Origin: Thalassobellus citreus
Lineage (GTDB): Bacteria; Bacteroidota; Bacteroidia; Flavobacteriales; Flavobacteriaceae
NCBI RefSeq assembly: GCF_044385915.1
Contig: NZ_JBISCC010000120.1
Location: 186,001 to 250,000 of the forward strand
Reading direction: 5' to 3'
DNA length: 64,000 nt
The notes under the pieces were generated by a model. It saw only the letters and a list, made by a program, of their open reading frames with translations, was not told the origin of the DNA and made no database searches. This document shows, in pieces, positions 16,370 to 25,792 of the stretch. The translations under genes and the position numbers were made by a program. Numbering within the stretch: the first letter of the stretch is position 1; the number at the start of each line of letters is the position of its first letter.

Positions 16370-16374
16370 ATATT

Positions 16375-17001
16375 TTAATCTAAATGATAAATTTCCATTA
16401 TATCTCTTAAATATTTTTCAAAATTTATTTTTAAATCTATCAGATTACCTGTATGTACATCAAAAACCCATCCGTATACTTTTAAACCTCTATCTCTAAA
16501 TGCTTTTTGTACCGCAGCAGTTTTAATTAAATTAACACATTGTTCTTTAACATTTAATTCTACGAGTCGGTCGTATTTTTTTTCTTCATCTTCAATCCCA
16601 TTAAGTTCCATTTTATGTATTCTGTACACATCACGAATATTACGCAACCATCCATTAAGAATACCTAAATCTGCCGATTGCATAGCAGCTTTCACGCCTC
16701 CACAACCATAATGACCACAAACAACAACATGGTTTACTTTTAAATGCGTAACGGCATAATTTACAACAGACATAGCATTTAAATCGTTACCCGAAATCAT
16801 ATTGGCAATATTACGGTGTACAAATACATCGCCTGGACCTAATCCCATTAATTCTTCAGCTGTTACACGACTATCTGAACAACCTACAAATAAAAGTTCT
16901 GGATTTTGACCTTCGCCTAATTTATCAAAGTATTTATCATCTTCTTTCAGCTTAGCCTTAATCCACTCTTTATTATTCTCGAATACTTTATCTAATTTCA
17001 T
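16375..17001 (-). CDS. Beta-class carbonic anhydrase (first copy)
   Basis: 208 residues, no signal peptide, so cytosolic. Interconverts CO2 and bicarbonate using zinc. The zinc and catalytic motifs are intact: CSDSRV near residue 41 (Cys, Asp, Arg) and HYGCGG near 97 (His and Cys ligands). Length and GDVFVHRNIANM match the Can-type subgroup. The gene starts 10 bp after the stop of the 620-residue SulP transporter gene, so the pair is almost certainly one transcript: bicarbonate is brought in by the transporter and equilibrated by the enzyme, or the reverse. Confidence 0.92.
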   Translation of the reverse strand: MKLDKVFENNKEWIKAKLKEDDKYFDKLGEGQNPELLFVGCSDSRVTAEELMGLGPGDVFVHRNIANMISGNDLNAMSVVNYAVTHLKVNHVVVCGHYGCGGVKAAMQSADLGILNGWLRNIRDVYRIHKMELNGIEDEEKKYDRLVELNVKEQCVNLIKTAAVQKAFRDRGLKVYGWVFDVHTGNLIDLKINFEKYLRDIMEIYHLD

Positions 17002-17011
17002 AATAGCTCTC

Positions 17012-18874
17012 TTAATATTTATCTTTTACATTTTCTTTTACCCATTCTAAACACATATTAAAATCTTCAAACACATGTTCTCTAGGAATTAAATCTGGAA
17101 TAATATCAATACGTTCCATCATATATTTAGGCTGATTAAGTAAGCCTACAAAAAGAACTTCAATGTTTTTCTTGCTTAAATCTTGAAGCATGTCTTCCAT
17201 AGCATATAACCCTGACTGATCCATATATTGCATACGACCTAACCTGATTATAACCGTTTTTGCTGTGTCTGGTATTTGGGCCGTTAATTGCTGAAAATCG
17301 CTTGTAGAACCAAAAAACAAAGGACCTTTAAGGTGTTTTATAAAGACTTCTTCTTTCAAATTTTCTGGAAAATTAATTTCATCTTTCCACGTTTCTTCTT
17401 TTAACGGTTTAACATCACTTCTTTCGGCAGTTAAATCTCCTATTTTCTTCATAAACATTAAAGAAGCTATTACCAAACCAATACCAACGGCATAAATTAA
17501 ATCCCAAAAAGTTGAAAGTAACAGAACAACAATCATTATTAATACTTCTGAACTTAACTTTAACGGCCCTAATTTGATATCTCTAGGCAAACTAGGAATG
17601 GCTTTTAGACCCTTATAATCCATAACACCAATACCAACAGTAATTAAGATTCCAGCAAGAACAGCAGCAGGAATTTTTGATGCCACTGGCCCTAATGCTA
17701 ATAAAATTACTAATAATAAAAGCCCCGCAATCATTCCAGATAGTTTTGTTTTACCACCAGATGTAATATTAACAACGGTTCTTATAGTAGCACCTGCACC
17801 TGGAATTCCTCCAAAAATGGCTGCAATACTATTACCAATACCCTGACCAACCAATTCCTTGTTTGGCTTGTGTTTTGTTTTAGTCATATTATCGGCTACA
17901 ACACTGGTTAACAAAGAATCTATAGCACCTAGCAAAGACAAGGTAAGTGCTGTAAAAACATAGGGGGTAATATTACTTAATTTAAAACCTGTAAATATTT
18001 TTAGATTTGGAATTGGAAGTCCGCTAGGAATTTCTTCAATAGGTCTATAATTTAACCCAAAACCAACTGCTATTCCCGACATAACAATTAAAGCAACCAG
18101 TGTACTTGGAATTGCTTTTGTAATTCGTTTAAAACCATAGATTATAAAAATAGTTCCTAATGCCAATATTAATTCTAACCAATTAATATTTTGTAGAGCT
18201 CTTGGTAACATTTTAACGGCACCTAATGCTCCCGAAGCTTCTTTTGCTGCCAACGTTTTAGATTCATTTAATATGGCATCTTGCGATATTTCGTTAGCTC
18301 TATTAACCGTTTCTTTAAAATTTTCTAATACTAAAATACCTTCTCCAGCTTCTTCTTTTAAAATATTTTCTAAAATAACTTCTTGTGCTTGTGGCTTAAA
18401 AGTTTCTACAAATTCAACATCTTCTTTTGGATAATACCCTATAGATGGTAAAATTTGAGTTAGTAAAATAATAACCCCAATAGCAGTCATAAAACCAGAA
18501 ACCACAGGGTAAGGAATATACCTTATATACTTACCTAAACCTAAAACACCCAAACCTACTTGCATAAGTCCTGCTAATAAAAACACCGTTAGTATTACAG
18601 GTAAAGCTTTAGTAACATCGCCATCGTTAGCTGCAATTATTCCGGCAATAACAACCATACTTACAGCTGTCATAGGTGCTGTTGGTCCAGAAATTTGTGT
18701 ACTTGTTCCTCCAAAAAGAGCAGCAAAAAAACTTATAAAAATAGCTCCATAAAGTCCTGCAGTAGGTCCTAAACCTGATGATACTCCAAAAGCCAGTGCT
18801 AATGGCAATGCAACAATACCTGCTGTAATACCGCCAAATGCATCGCCTTTTATATTTGAAAATAAATTTTTCAT
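17012..18874 (-). CDS. SulP family anion transporter with STAS domain (620 residues)
   Basis: Inner-membrane transporter of the SLC26/SulP family with about 10-14 membrane segments. GDAFGGITAGIVALPLALAFGVSSGLGP is the family's first conserved block; SGPTAPMTAVS lies in the ion-binding region. A soluble insert of about 60 residues (near 150-215) follows the fifth helix. The C-terminal STAS domain runs from about 490 (VFIKHLKGPLFFGS, then MDQSGLYAMEDML). SulP proteins move sulfate, bicarbonate or dicarboxylates; adjacency to a beta-carbonic anhydrase favours bicarbonate, as for cyanobacterial BicA, but this is context only. Confidence 0.88.
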   Translation of the reverse strand: MKNLFSNIKGDAFGGITAGIVALPLALAFGVSSGLGPTAGLYGAIFISFFAALFGGTSTQISGPTAPMTAVSMVVIAGIIAANDGDVTKALPVILTVFLLAGLMQVGLGVLGLGKYIRYIPYPVVSGFMTAIGVIILLTQILPSIGYYPKEDVEFVETFKPQAQEVILENILKEEAGEGILVLENFKETVNRANEISQDAILNESKTLAAKEASGALGAVKMLPRALQNINWLELILALGTIFIIYGFKRITKAIPSTLVALIVMSGIAVGFGLNYRPIEEIPSGLPIPNLKIFTGFKLSNITPYVFTALTLSLLGAIDSLLTSVVADNMTKTKHKPNKELVGQGIGNSIAAIFGGIPGAGATIRTVVNITSGGKTKLSGMIAGLLLLVILLALGPVASKIPAAVLAGILITVGIGVMDYKGLKAIPSLPRDIKLGPLKLSSEVLIMIVVLLLSTFWDLIYAVGIGLVIASLMFMKKIGDLTAERSDVKPLKEETWKDEINFPENLKEEVFIKHLKGPLFFGSTSDFQQLTAQIPDTAKTVIIRLGRMQYMDQSGLYAMEDMLQDLSKKNIEVLFVGLLNQPKYMMERIDIIPDLIPREHVFEDFNMCLEWVKENVKDKY

Positions 18875-18920
18875 CTGTAATTTTAGTTTTTAATAATTCC
18901 GAAGTTAATTCATATTAGTC

Positions 18921-18954
18921 AAAAAAAAAACCAATACTTAAAAGTATTGGTTTT
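18921..18954 (-). terminator. Strong intrinsic terminator between the two SulP units
   Basis: A stem of AAAACCAATACTT with AAGTATTGGTTTT at 18927-18954; on the minus strand it is followed by a run of ten T. It lies just after the DUF2490 gene and before the 620-residue SulP gene, dividing the cluster into two transcription units. Confidence 0.82.
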
Positions 18955-18973
18955 AAAATACGATTTTACTTTT

Positions 18974-19642
18974 TTAAAAAGTAACAAATGTGATTAAATT
19001 AAATTGATCTCTACTACTTGTTTCAAAAAACTGATTCATGTAGCCAGCTTCAATTCGTATATTTTTATTCATTGTATAACCAAACCCTGCATAAACTCGA
19101 TTTCTATCGAAAATAGAGGTTTTAGTATTTAAAAATATCTCATTATATGCCGATAAATAGTATTTGCTATTGGCTTTTTCTTTATTTCCTAAAGGTATAT
19201 TAAGACCTAAAAAATACCGAAAACGCATTTTAAAATCAGACTCTACAAAGCGTTGTTCAAAACGGTAACGATGATTTAATTTTACAGAACCTATATTTTG
19301 TTTAGATACGAACTGTTGAAAAATTCGATGTTCGTTTACTGAAACTTTATCATCAGTATTACCAATATAATTTTCGGATAAAATATAACCATAACCCAAT
19401 AGTATATTGTTTTTATTATTATTGAAACTATAGCCTAAACCTGTTCTTAGCAATAATTGTTCTAAATCGCCAATAGCGTTATAATTTCTATACTGAACCT
19501 CGTTATGTATATTCCAGTTGTTTTTTAATTTTTTGTTTCCAATGTAAATAAGCCAATTACCAAAGCTACTGTCTTGACTTTGTCCAAAAAAAGGTAGCAT
19601 CAATACAATAATTAATGCTACCAAAGTTGCTTTCTTTTTCAT
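18974..19642 (-). CDS. DUF2490 family outer-membrane beta-barrel protein
   Basis: 222 residues from ATG 19642 (MKKKATLVALIIVLMLPFFGQSQ, a clean signal peptide); an upstream ATG at 19657 would only add five residues. The mature part has amphipathic strands with alternating Tyr/Arg pairs (NNWNIHNEVQYRNYN, RTGLGYSFNNN, RYRFEQRFVE) and ends in aromatic-rich strands, as in DUF2490 barrels. Function is unknown; in this position it could be an outer-membrane channel or sensor for the anion-uptake cluster. It is 31 bp after the second carbonic anhydrase gene and is followed by a terminator. Confidence 0.78.
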   Translation of the reverse strand: MKKKATLVALIIVLMLPFFGQSQDSSFGNWLIYIGNKKLKNNWNIHNEVQYRNYNAIGDLEQLLLRTGLGYSFNNNKNNILLGYGYILSENYIGNTDDKVSVNEHRIFQQFVSKQNIGSVKLNHRYRFEQRFVESDFKMRFRYFLGLNIPLGNKEKANSKYYLSAYNEIFLNTKTSIFDRNRVYAGFGYTMNKNIRIEAGYMNQFFETSSRDQFNLITFVTF

Positions 19643-19673
19643 AATAATATTTCCCATTGAAAGCTATTTTTAT

Positions 19674-20303
19674 TTAGTCGTGAAATGTAACTTCACCTGT
19701 ATGAATATCGTACATGGCTCCTACAATTTTAATTTCACCATTATTTTGCATTTCGGCCAAAACAGGGCTTTCTTCCATAATTCTATCAATAGTTAATAGC
19801 ACGTTTTTATCGGCTACATTATTAACAAATTCTATGTTTGAAGAATTTCTTAAACTTGAGTCTGTAGGCTCACTTACTGCTTTAACTGCAGGCTTAATTT
19901 TATCTAACATTGCTGTTAAATTACCTAGTTTAGCATCATCGCAAGCGCCTTTTACAGCACCACAACTTGTGTGACCTAATACAACTATAACCTTTGTTCC
20001 TGCTAATTTACATGCAAATTCCATGCTTCCTAAAATGTCTTCGTTTACAAAATTTCCTGCAATACGAACACTAAATATATCTCCTAATCCTTGGTCGAAA
20101 ACTAATTCGGCAGAGACTCTAGAATCTATACAACTTAAAATAGTTGCAAAAGGAAATTGCCCTTCGCTAGTATCATTTACTTGTTCTAATAAATTTCTAT
20201 TCGCTTTTAAATTATTTTGAAACCTTTGATTTCCTTCTTTTAAAAAATCCAGAGCCTTTTGTGGCGTCATGGTTGCTTGTGTTTCTTTTGTATGTGCTTT
20301 CAT
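19674..20303 (-). CDS. Beta-class carbonic anhydrase (second copy)
   Basis: 209 residues, cytosolic. The zinc-ligand motifs CIDSRV near residue 60 and HTSCGAVKG near residue 113 are intact. It differs from the other carbonic anhydrase in this window by an N-terminal extension (TPQKALDFLKEGNQRFQNN) and by RIAGNFV instead of RNIANM, so it belongs to a separate subgroup and is not a recent duplicate. It is encoded 24 bp after a universal stress protein gene and belongs to the transcription unit that starts with the 530-residue SulP gene. Confidence 0.92.
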   Translation of the reverse strand: MKAHTKETQATMTPQKALDFLKEGNQRFQNNLKANRNLLEQVNDTSEGQFPFATILSCIDSRVSAELVFDQGLGDIFSVRIAGNFVNEDILGSMEFACKLAGTKVIVVLGHTSCGAVKGACDDAKLGNLTAMLDKIKPAVKAVSEPTDSSLRNSSNIEFVNNVADKNVLLTIDRIMEESPVLAEMQNNGEIKIVGAMYDIHTGEVTFHD

Positions 20304-20327
20304 ATTTTTATGCTTTTAATTAAATTA

Positions 20328-21149
20328 TTATTGTATTGAAAAGTTTTGTCCACCAGAGAATAAAAGCGAAACATTAAGCTTACTAATAACATCCTTTATA
20401 TTGGAATTCATTAAACTTAATTTATTTGCAGTTTTCTTCTTCTCTCTATTTACACATAATAAATTTATATTATTTTTTGATAAATAGTTAGAAAGGTTCG
20501 ACATAGTATTATCATTTTTTTCAAATACAAATTCTATCGTTTTTTTATCACCAAACATATTCGACTCTTTTAATCGACTAGAATTATTTCCTATTATAAA
20601 AGATTTTAGTGGTGTATTTGTATAATTTACTAAGTTTTCTGCTAATTCAAAGGACTCATCTACGCCGTTTAATAATCCTAAAGACAAATTCTCATTGGGC
20701 TCTAAAGCATTATTATTAGCAGCTAGCATAATAACTCCATCATGTTCTTTTAAAACAAATTGAGTAATGCTATCTCCCATAACATTAAATGTTTTTGAAA
20801 CTCTTTTCCCTATAACAATAATATCTGGTTTGTTTTTTGAAATATAATCTCGAATTTCATTTTTTACATTTCCAAACGCATAACTGTAATTTATTGCTAT
20901 ACCATATGCTTCTGAAAGTGGATTTACTAAATCCTGTATATCCTTTTTTGTAGCGCTATGTTGTTCATTAATAGTTCGAAATGCCGATAATTGACTTTCT
21001 TTCCCAACTACATCCGTCGGTTTTTTTACATGAAAAAACTCAATATCTCCATCAACCATTTTAGCTAAACTCACACTGCTTTTTAACACATTGCTAGTAG
21101 ACGCTTTTAAGTCTGATAGTACTAATATTTTATGCTTTTTGTTTTTCAT
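20328..21149 (-). CDS. Universal stress protein (tandem UspA-like domains)
   Basis: 273 residues, no signal. It begins NKKHKILVLSDLKASTSNVLKSSVSLAKMV, the first strand-loop-helix of a Usp domain; PDIIVIGKRVSKTFN.MGDSITQFVLKEHDGVIML lies at the end of that domain. A degenerate second domain follows (residues about 150-270). The ATP-binding G-2x-G-9x-G(S/T) pattern is not clearly intact. Its place between a SulP transporter gene (6 bp) and a carbonic anhydrase gene (24 bp) suggests a regulatory partner of the transporter; SulP-Usp pairs are common in bacteria. Confidence 0.8.
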   Translation of the reverse strand: MKNKKHKILVLSDLKASTSNVLKSSVSLAKMVDGDIEFFHVKKPTDVVGKESQLSAFRTINEQHSATKKDIQDLVNPLSEAYGIAINYSYAFGNVKNEIRDYISKNKPDIIVIGKRVSKTFNVMGDSITQFVLKEHDGVIMLAANNNALEPNENLSLGLLNGVDESFELAENLVNYTNTPLKSFIIGNNSSRLKESNMFGDKKTIEFVFEKNDNTMSNLSNYLSKNNINLLCVNREKKKTANKLSLMNSNIKDVISKLNVSLLFSGGQNFSIQ

Positions 21150-21155
21150 GATGGT

Positions 21156-22748
21156 TTAACTTAAGCTTATATCAGACTTTGGTCTTAACTTGAAAAACTC
21201 TATAAAACTATCTGGATTTTCAACAACACCTCGTTTTGAAAGTAGTTTTATATCAATATGGCGTTCTTTTGCTTTAAAGGCAAAATCTTCAAGAATTTCG
21301 ATAATATCATTATCTAAATATCTTGTTTTAAGTATATCTATTTCTAAATAAGTATCTCTAGGTAAACTATCTAACTCTTTTAAAATAGCACCTTTGTTAA
21401 AAAAGGTAACTTCTTCGGCAAGCGTCATTTTAATTTTATGTTTACCATTACTTTTATCTTCAATATGAAGGAAGTGTGAGTTTTGGTAGCTTTTCATTAA
21501 TATAACCACAATACCAACGGTAAGACCTAAACCAATTCCGTATAATAAATCGATAAAAACAATCCCTAAAACAGTAACCGTAAACGGAATAAATTGTTTC
21601 CATCCTAAGTCATACATTTTTTTAAATAATGCTGGTTTAGCTAATTTATACCCTACAATTAATAATATGGCTGCTAAAACCGATAAAGGAATCATATTTA
21701 ACAATCTAGGAATTAAGATTACTGATATTAATAAGAAAAGCCCATGAATAATTGCCGACATTTTAGAAACACCTCCCGATTGAATATTTGCTGAACTTCT
21801 AACAATTACTTGTGTAATTGGAAGCCCTCCAACTAAACCTGAAATAATGTTTCCAGTTCCTTGAGCTAATAGCTCACGATTAGTAGGTGTTACATTTTTA
21901 TGCGGATCAATTTTATCCGTTGCTTCTACACACAATAAGGTTTCTAAACTCGCCACTAAAGCAATTGTAAAAGCTACAATCCATACGTCTGAATTTGTAA
22001 TAACGGCAAAGTTTGGAAAACTAAATTGCGCCAAGAAAGACGAAGCATCTTCTGGTACCGGAACACTAACTAAATGAGAAGACGATATAGCTAAAGCATC
22101 ATTTGATTTTGTAATAACATAAAAAATAATACCTAGAACTACAGCAACTAACGGACCTTGTATTATTTGAAAAATCTTTCCTTTCTTTGATAAGACTTTA
22201 TCCCAAAGCAATAAAATAGCTAAACCTATTAAACCAATTAAAGCAGAACCTGGTTTAATATGATTAATAGTCCCTATAATTTCTGAAAATGTATTTCCTC
22301 CATCTACTTGAATAAAGGCAAAATCTCCTTCTGGATCGGCATCATAACCAAAAAAGTGAGGTATTTGCTTTAAAATAATAATAATTCCGATACCTGTAAG
22401 CATGCCTTTAATAACTGAAGAAGGGAAATAATACCCTATAATACCAGCTTTTAAAAACCCAAATACTAATTGAATAATACCTCCTAACACAACTGCTACA
22501 AGAAAATTTTCATAACCGCCCAAAGTACCAATAGCGGTTAATACAATAGCAGCTAATCCTGCTGCAGGCCCACTAACTCCAATTTTAGAACCACTTAACG
22601 ACCCTACAATAACACCTCCAATAATTCCTGCAATAACTCCTGAAAAAAGTGGAGCGCCACTTGCTAATGCAATACCTAAACATAATGGTAATGCAACAAA
22701 AAATACGACTATACTCGCTGGTAAGTCTTTTTTAATAGTTTTAAACAT
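21156..22748 (-). CDS. SulP family anion transporter with STAS domain (530 residues)
   Basis: Inner-membrane transporter. It begins FKTIKKDLPASIVVFFVALPLCLGIALASGAPLFSG, the SulP entry block, followed by GSKIGVSGPAAGLAAIV in the ion-binding region and LLAQGTGNIISGLVGGLPITQVIVRSS. The C-terminal STAS-like region (about 440-530) is short. First gene of the unit SulP, Usp, carbonic anhydrase, DUF2490. It lacks the long insert of the 620-residue SulP and belongs to another branch. Bicarbonate or sulfate are both possible substrates; two linked carbonic anhydrase genes favour bicarbonate. Confidence 0.88.
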   Translation of the reverse strand: MFKTIKKDLPASIVVFFVALPLCLGIALASGAPLFSGVIAGIIGGVIVGSLSGSKIGVSGPAAGLAAIVLTAIGTLGGYENFLVAVVLGGIIQLVFGFLKAGIIGYYFPSSVIKGMLTGIGIIIILKQIPHFFGYDADPEGDFAFIQVDGGNTFSEIIGTINHIKPGSALIGLIGLAILLLWDKVLSKKGKIFQIIQGPLVAVVLGIIFYVITKSNDALAISSSHLVSVPVPEDASSFLAQFSFPNFAVITNSDVWIVAFTIALVASLETLLCVEATDKIDPHKNVTPTNRELLAQGTGNIISGLVGGLPITQVIVRSSANIQSGGVSKMSAIIHGLFLLISVILIPRLLNMIPLSVLAAILLIVGYKLAKPALFKKMYDLGWKQFIPFTVTVLGIVFIDLLYGIGLGLTVGIVVILMKSYQNSHFLHIEDKSNGKHKIKMTLAEEVTFFNKGAILKELDSLPRDTYLEIDILKTRYLDNDIIEILEDFAFKAKERHIDIKLLSKRGVVENPDSFIEFFKLRPKSDISLS

Positions 22749-22833
22749 ACTATAATATATTTTTAGCTAATAGTATAAAATACTAAAAGCTGTTAAAAAT
22801 TAATTAGACCAAAAAGGCCTTTTAAATCTGTAA

Positions 22834-23136
22834 TTATAATATGTTATGATCTGGAGGAGGAGAAATAAGATTTAAGTGTGGCTTTGCATATTTCTTAAAA
22901 TAATACTGAACATTATTTTTTGCTTCATTTAAAACAAAATCTGATTCAATACCATTATATTCTGAAAAGAAAACCTCTTTATCTTTACTTTTTTCAATGC
23001 TTTTTTCTTCTTCTTCAGAAGAGGCATAAAAAGCAGAAACGTCAATAGAATCATCAACCAAAAGAATAACCGTTGGAGCTACTAAAAGCACCACGAAAAT
23101 AGTTGATAGTAATAAAGAAATTAAACGTTTCGACAT
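22834..23136 (-). CDS. Small exported protein, unknown function
   Basis: 100 residues. An N-terminal hydrophobic stretch (LISLLLSTIFVVLLVAPTVILLV) is either an uncleaved signal anchor or a signal peptide. It is followed by an acidic, Ser-rich linker (ASSEEEEKSIEKSKDKE) and a C-terminal part ending HLNLISPPPDHNIL. Small proteins with a terminal PPP are common orphans of Bacteroidota, often beside transporter genes; no function is known to me. It lies between the SulP unit and batE on the same strand, with gaps of 85 and 53 bp. Confidence 0.65.
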   Translation of the reverse strand: MSKRLISLLLSTIFVVLLVAPTVILLVDDSIDVSAFYASSEEEEKSIEKSKDKEVFFSEYNGIESDFVLNEAKNNVQYYFKKYAKPHLNLISPPPDHNIL

Positions 23137-23189
23137 TTCAATTAAAAATTTTAAAAAAGCTAATATATAGTATTTTTGTTAAGGAATAA

Positions 23190-23948
23190 TTAAAAACCCT
23201 TTAACGTTTTAATATCCTTTGAAGGAATCCACCCAGTTTTACCATCAGAAAGTTTTATTTTATTCCAATCGTTATACACTTCTACAACCTGAACCTTAGT
23301 ACCTTCATGTAATCTAAAAGACTCTTCACTTCTAGAATTAGGATCACTTTTCACCTTACTTTCTTGTGCAAAAATAATTGCTGGATTATCATTTTTATCT
23401 AAATTATACTTATGAAAAGCAAAAACCAGTGTGATACAAACACCTATTAATGCGGTTAAACTACTCAAAAAAGCCAAACGCTTACTTAAAGTAGAATAAG
23501 CAAAATAATAGCCTAAAAACAAAATAACAAAACAAAATACGAGAGCAACCGATATTTTTGCCCAAGTATCAAAATGCATCATATTTGTTACATTATTTAC
23601 AAGTTTTGAAAATCCAGATTCAGGTATAACATCTATAGCATCAATAGTCATGTTTTTTGCAAATGCCATATTGTTTTTTATATCATTATCATCTGGTGAT
23701 AATTGAAGCGCTTTTTCATAATAATAAATACTTGGTGCAATATTGTTAAGCTTATAATTAGCATTTGCTAAATTAAAGTACAAGTCGGCAGAATGTTTTC
23801 CGCTTTCTAATATAGTTGTATAGTTATCAATAGCTTCTGCATATTTACCTTGATTATATAATTCATTCGCTTTTTTAAATAAAGCCTGGTTTTGAGATAA
23901 ACCAGATAAACTTAACAAAAACGATAGTATGTAAATTAGCTTTTTCAT
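23190..23948 (-). CDS. batE: BatE: TPR and SH3-like protein of the Bat operon
   Basis: 252 residues from ATG 23948 (MKKLIYILSFLLSLSGLSQ signal peptide); an earlier ATG at 23969 would overlap batD and lacks a signal-like start. TPR units occupy about residues 20-95, two hydrophobic segments follow (about 130-180), and an SH3b-like domain with a KVQVVEVYNDWNKIKLSDGKTGWI motif ends the protein. In Bacteroides and Francisella, Bat proteins aid aerotolerance and stress survival, probably as a periplasmic complex. The start is 1 bp from the batD stop, so translation is probably coupled. Confidence 0.85.
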   Translation of the reverse strand: MKKLIYILSFLLSLSGLSQNQALFKKANELYNQGKYAEAIDNYTTILESGKHSADLYFNLANANYKLNNIAPSIYYYEKALQLSPDDNDIKNNMAFAKNMTIDAIDVIPESGFSKLVNNVTNMMHFDTWAKISVALVFCFVILFLGYYFAYSTLSKRLAFLSSLTALIGVCITLVFAFHKYNLDKNDNPAIIFAQESKVKSDPNSRSEESFRLHEGTKVQVVEVYNDWNKIKLSDGKTGWIPSKDIKTLKGF

Positions 23949-23949
23949 G

Positions 23950-25725
23950 TTAACGTGCTTGTTTATCAATTAAAGAAATGGCTTTAGCTGCCTTGTCATA
24001 ATCCTCTTGCATAGTCACAATATCTATAGGCGTATAACGTGCTAATTCGCAACTCTCTAAAATACTTACAAAATCTTTTATTGGTTGTTCTTCAACCTGT
24101 TTTTCTTTTAGTAAATTATTGATTTTATCCTTACTTAAATCATTGGTTTGAATGTGCAATTTTGCTTTTAAATAATTGTGCAATGCTTTCTCTAAAGCAA
24201 TATAAAACGCCTCTTTTTGTCCAAGAGATTTTTTGGCACCTTTTAAATATTTCTTAGCTAACCTATCTGCTTTTCTAATACGGTTTCCATAAACATCAGC
24301 ATCTCTTGTTGCTTTTTTATTTCTTACAACAATAGCTAACGGAATGGCTAAAAAAGGAAGCAATAACAAGCTCCAAAATAAATTTGTTTTAAAGAAATAA
24401 GTTGGCTTTATACTTGTAAAATTTGACGCTGTTTTAATAAATGCAAATTGATCATTATTTAAAACAACAGGTTGCTTTCCTGTATTAGAAACTGCACCAG
24501 TTTCATTAGTATTAGCACCATTTGTTGGTCCGTTTGAAACATCAATTATAATTTCTTGTGATGTTAAACGCTTATAGCTTTTTGTTTTTAGATCGAAATA
24601 AGAAAATGAAATATTTGGTATAGGATATTTACCTTTATATTGTGGCACGACGGTATAACTATCGGAAATACTTCCTTTCATACCCGATAAATTAGTCGTT
24701 ACATTTTCTTTATGTTCTGGCTCGTAAACTTCTAAAGAACTTGGTAATGAAACTTTAGGAAGTTTAAATAATTTTAAATTACCATTTCCTCGAACCTCAA
24801 CTTTTAATTGTAAAGATTCAGAAGCATCTAATTCTTTTTTAGATGCAAACACATTAAAATCAAAATTACCAACAGCACCTGTAAAATCAGCTGGTTTGCC
24901 GGTCTCTGGTAATGGTTTTACATTAATAGTATTACTTCCTGCAGAAATAGTTCTATTTACACGTGTCATTAATCGACTTCCAAAAATATCTCGTCTATTT
25001 GTAGGAACACGCATTGCAAGATTTAAAGTAAGTGGTTCTATTTTTAACTTACCCGTTTTTTGAGGATATAAAACTACTTTTTTATAAACCAAATATCTGT
25101 AATCTTCTCCTTTATAAGTGCCGTTCTGTACTTTAGATCCTTGAGTATCTATATTCTGACTCCAAAAATCATTATATCTTGGACTATCTGCTTCATTAAA
25201 ATTATCGACAGCTATTGTTGGAGATACATAAATTTTATAAACTACCGTTATAGCTTCGTTTAAATAAGGATTAGTATTAGATACTTCTGCTACTAAATGA
25301 ATATTCTCTGATGCTATAAAATTAGGGTCGTTAGGATCTTTTGGTTTATCTACAGCTGCAGTAACCTGTATTTTAATTGGTAATGTTTTATAAGTTTCTC
25401 CATCTATTGTAATACGTGCTTGTGAAATGGTGAAATCACCTCGCTTTTTAGGTGCTAAAAAATAGCTATATGTTTTTTTATATGTACGCTTACCATTAAT
25501 CCACGAATTACTTACAGATTGGTTAGGTCCTCCAACTACAGTAAAATTATCAAAGCTTGGTGGGTGAAAGTTATCGCCATCTTGATTCATTTCAAAATCG
25601 AGACGTAAACGCTCATTCATTCCTAATGTTTTCTTACTCGCCTTTGCTTCAAATTTTACTTGTGATGAAGCTATACTTGTAGTAAGTATAAATAGTAATA
25701 TCGATATGTATTTTATAAACTTCAT
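23950..25725 (-). CDS. batD: BatD: oxygen-tolerance membrane protein
   Basis: 591 residues with a signal peptide (ending SIASSQ). A large periplasmic part of Ig-like domains begins VKFEAKASKKTLGMNERLRLDFEMNQDG and includes GKRTYKKTYSYFLAPKKRGDFTI, the conserved BatD start. A membrane segment lies near residues 430-450 (FWSLLLLPFLAIPLAIVV) and the C-terminal 130 residues form a cytosolic helical domain. Probably part of the BatABC complex in the inner membrane. The upstream neighbour is batC, with a short palindromic repeat in the 67-bp gap. Confidence 0.9.
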   Translation of the reverse strand: MKFIKYISILLFILTTSIASSQVKFEAKASKKTLGMNERLRLDFEMNQDGDNFHPPSFDNFTVVGGPNQSVSNSWINGKRTYKKTYSYFLAPKKRGDFTISQARITIDGETYKTLPIKIQVTAAVDKPKDPNDPNFIASENIHLVAEVSNTNPYLNEAITVVYKIYVSPTIAVDNFNEADSPRYNDFWSQNIDTQGSKVQNGTYKGEDYRYLVYKKVVLYPQKTGKLKIEPLTLNLAMRVPTNRRDIFGSRLMTRVNRTISAGSNTINVKPLPETGKPADFTGAVGNFDFNVFASKKELDASESLQLKVEVRGNGNLKLFKLPKVSLPSSLEVYEPEHKENVTTNLSGMKGSISDSYTVVPQYKGKYPIPNISFSYFDLKTKSYKRLTSQEIIIDVSNGPTNGANTNETGAVSNTGKQPVVLNNDQFAFIKTASNFTSIKPTYFFKTNLFWSLLLLPFLAIPLAIVVRNKKATRDADVYGNRIRKADRLAKKYLKGAKKSLGQKEAFYIALEKALHNYLKAKLHIQTNDLSKDKINNLLKEKQVEEQPIKDFVSILESCELARYTPIDIVTMQEDYDKAAKAISLIDKQAR

Positions 25726-25766
25726 ATTCCTTCAATCTATATTCTCAAAATATAATATTTCAATGG

Positions 25767-25790
25767 ATTCCTGTTTTCACAAGAATGACA
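25767..25790. repeat. Short palindromic repeat, degenerate copy
   Basis: ATTCCTG-TTTTCA-CAAGAATGACA, a decayed member of the family at 9454, 33438 and 53432. The loop-side pairing is partly lost, but the TGACA tail is kept. It lies 2 bp beyond the batC stop. Confidence 0.5.
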
Positions 25791-25792
25791 GA

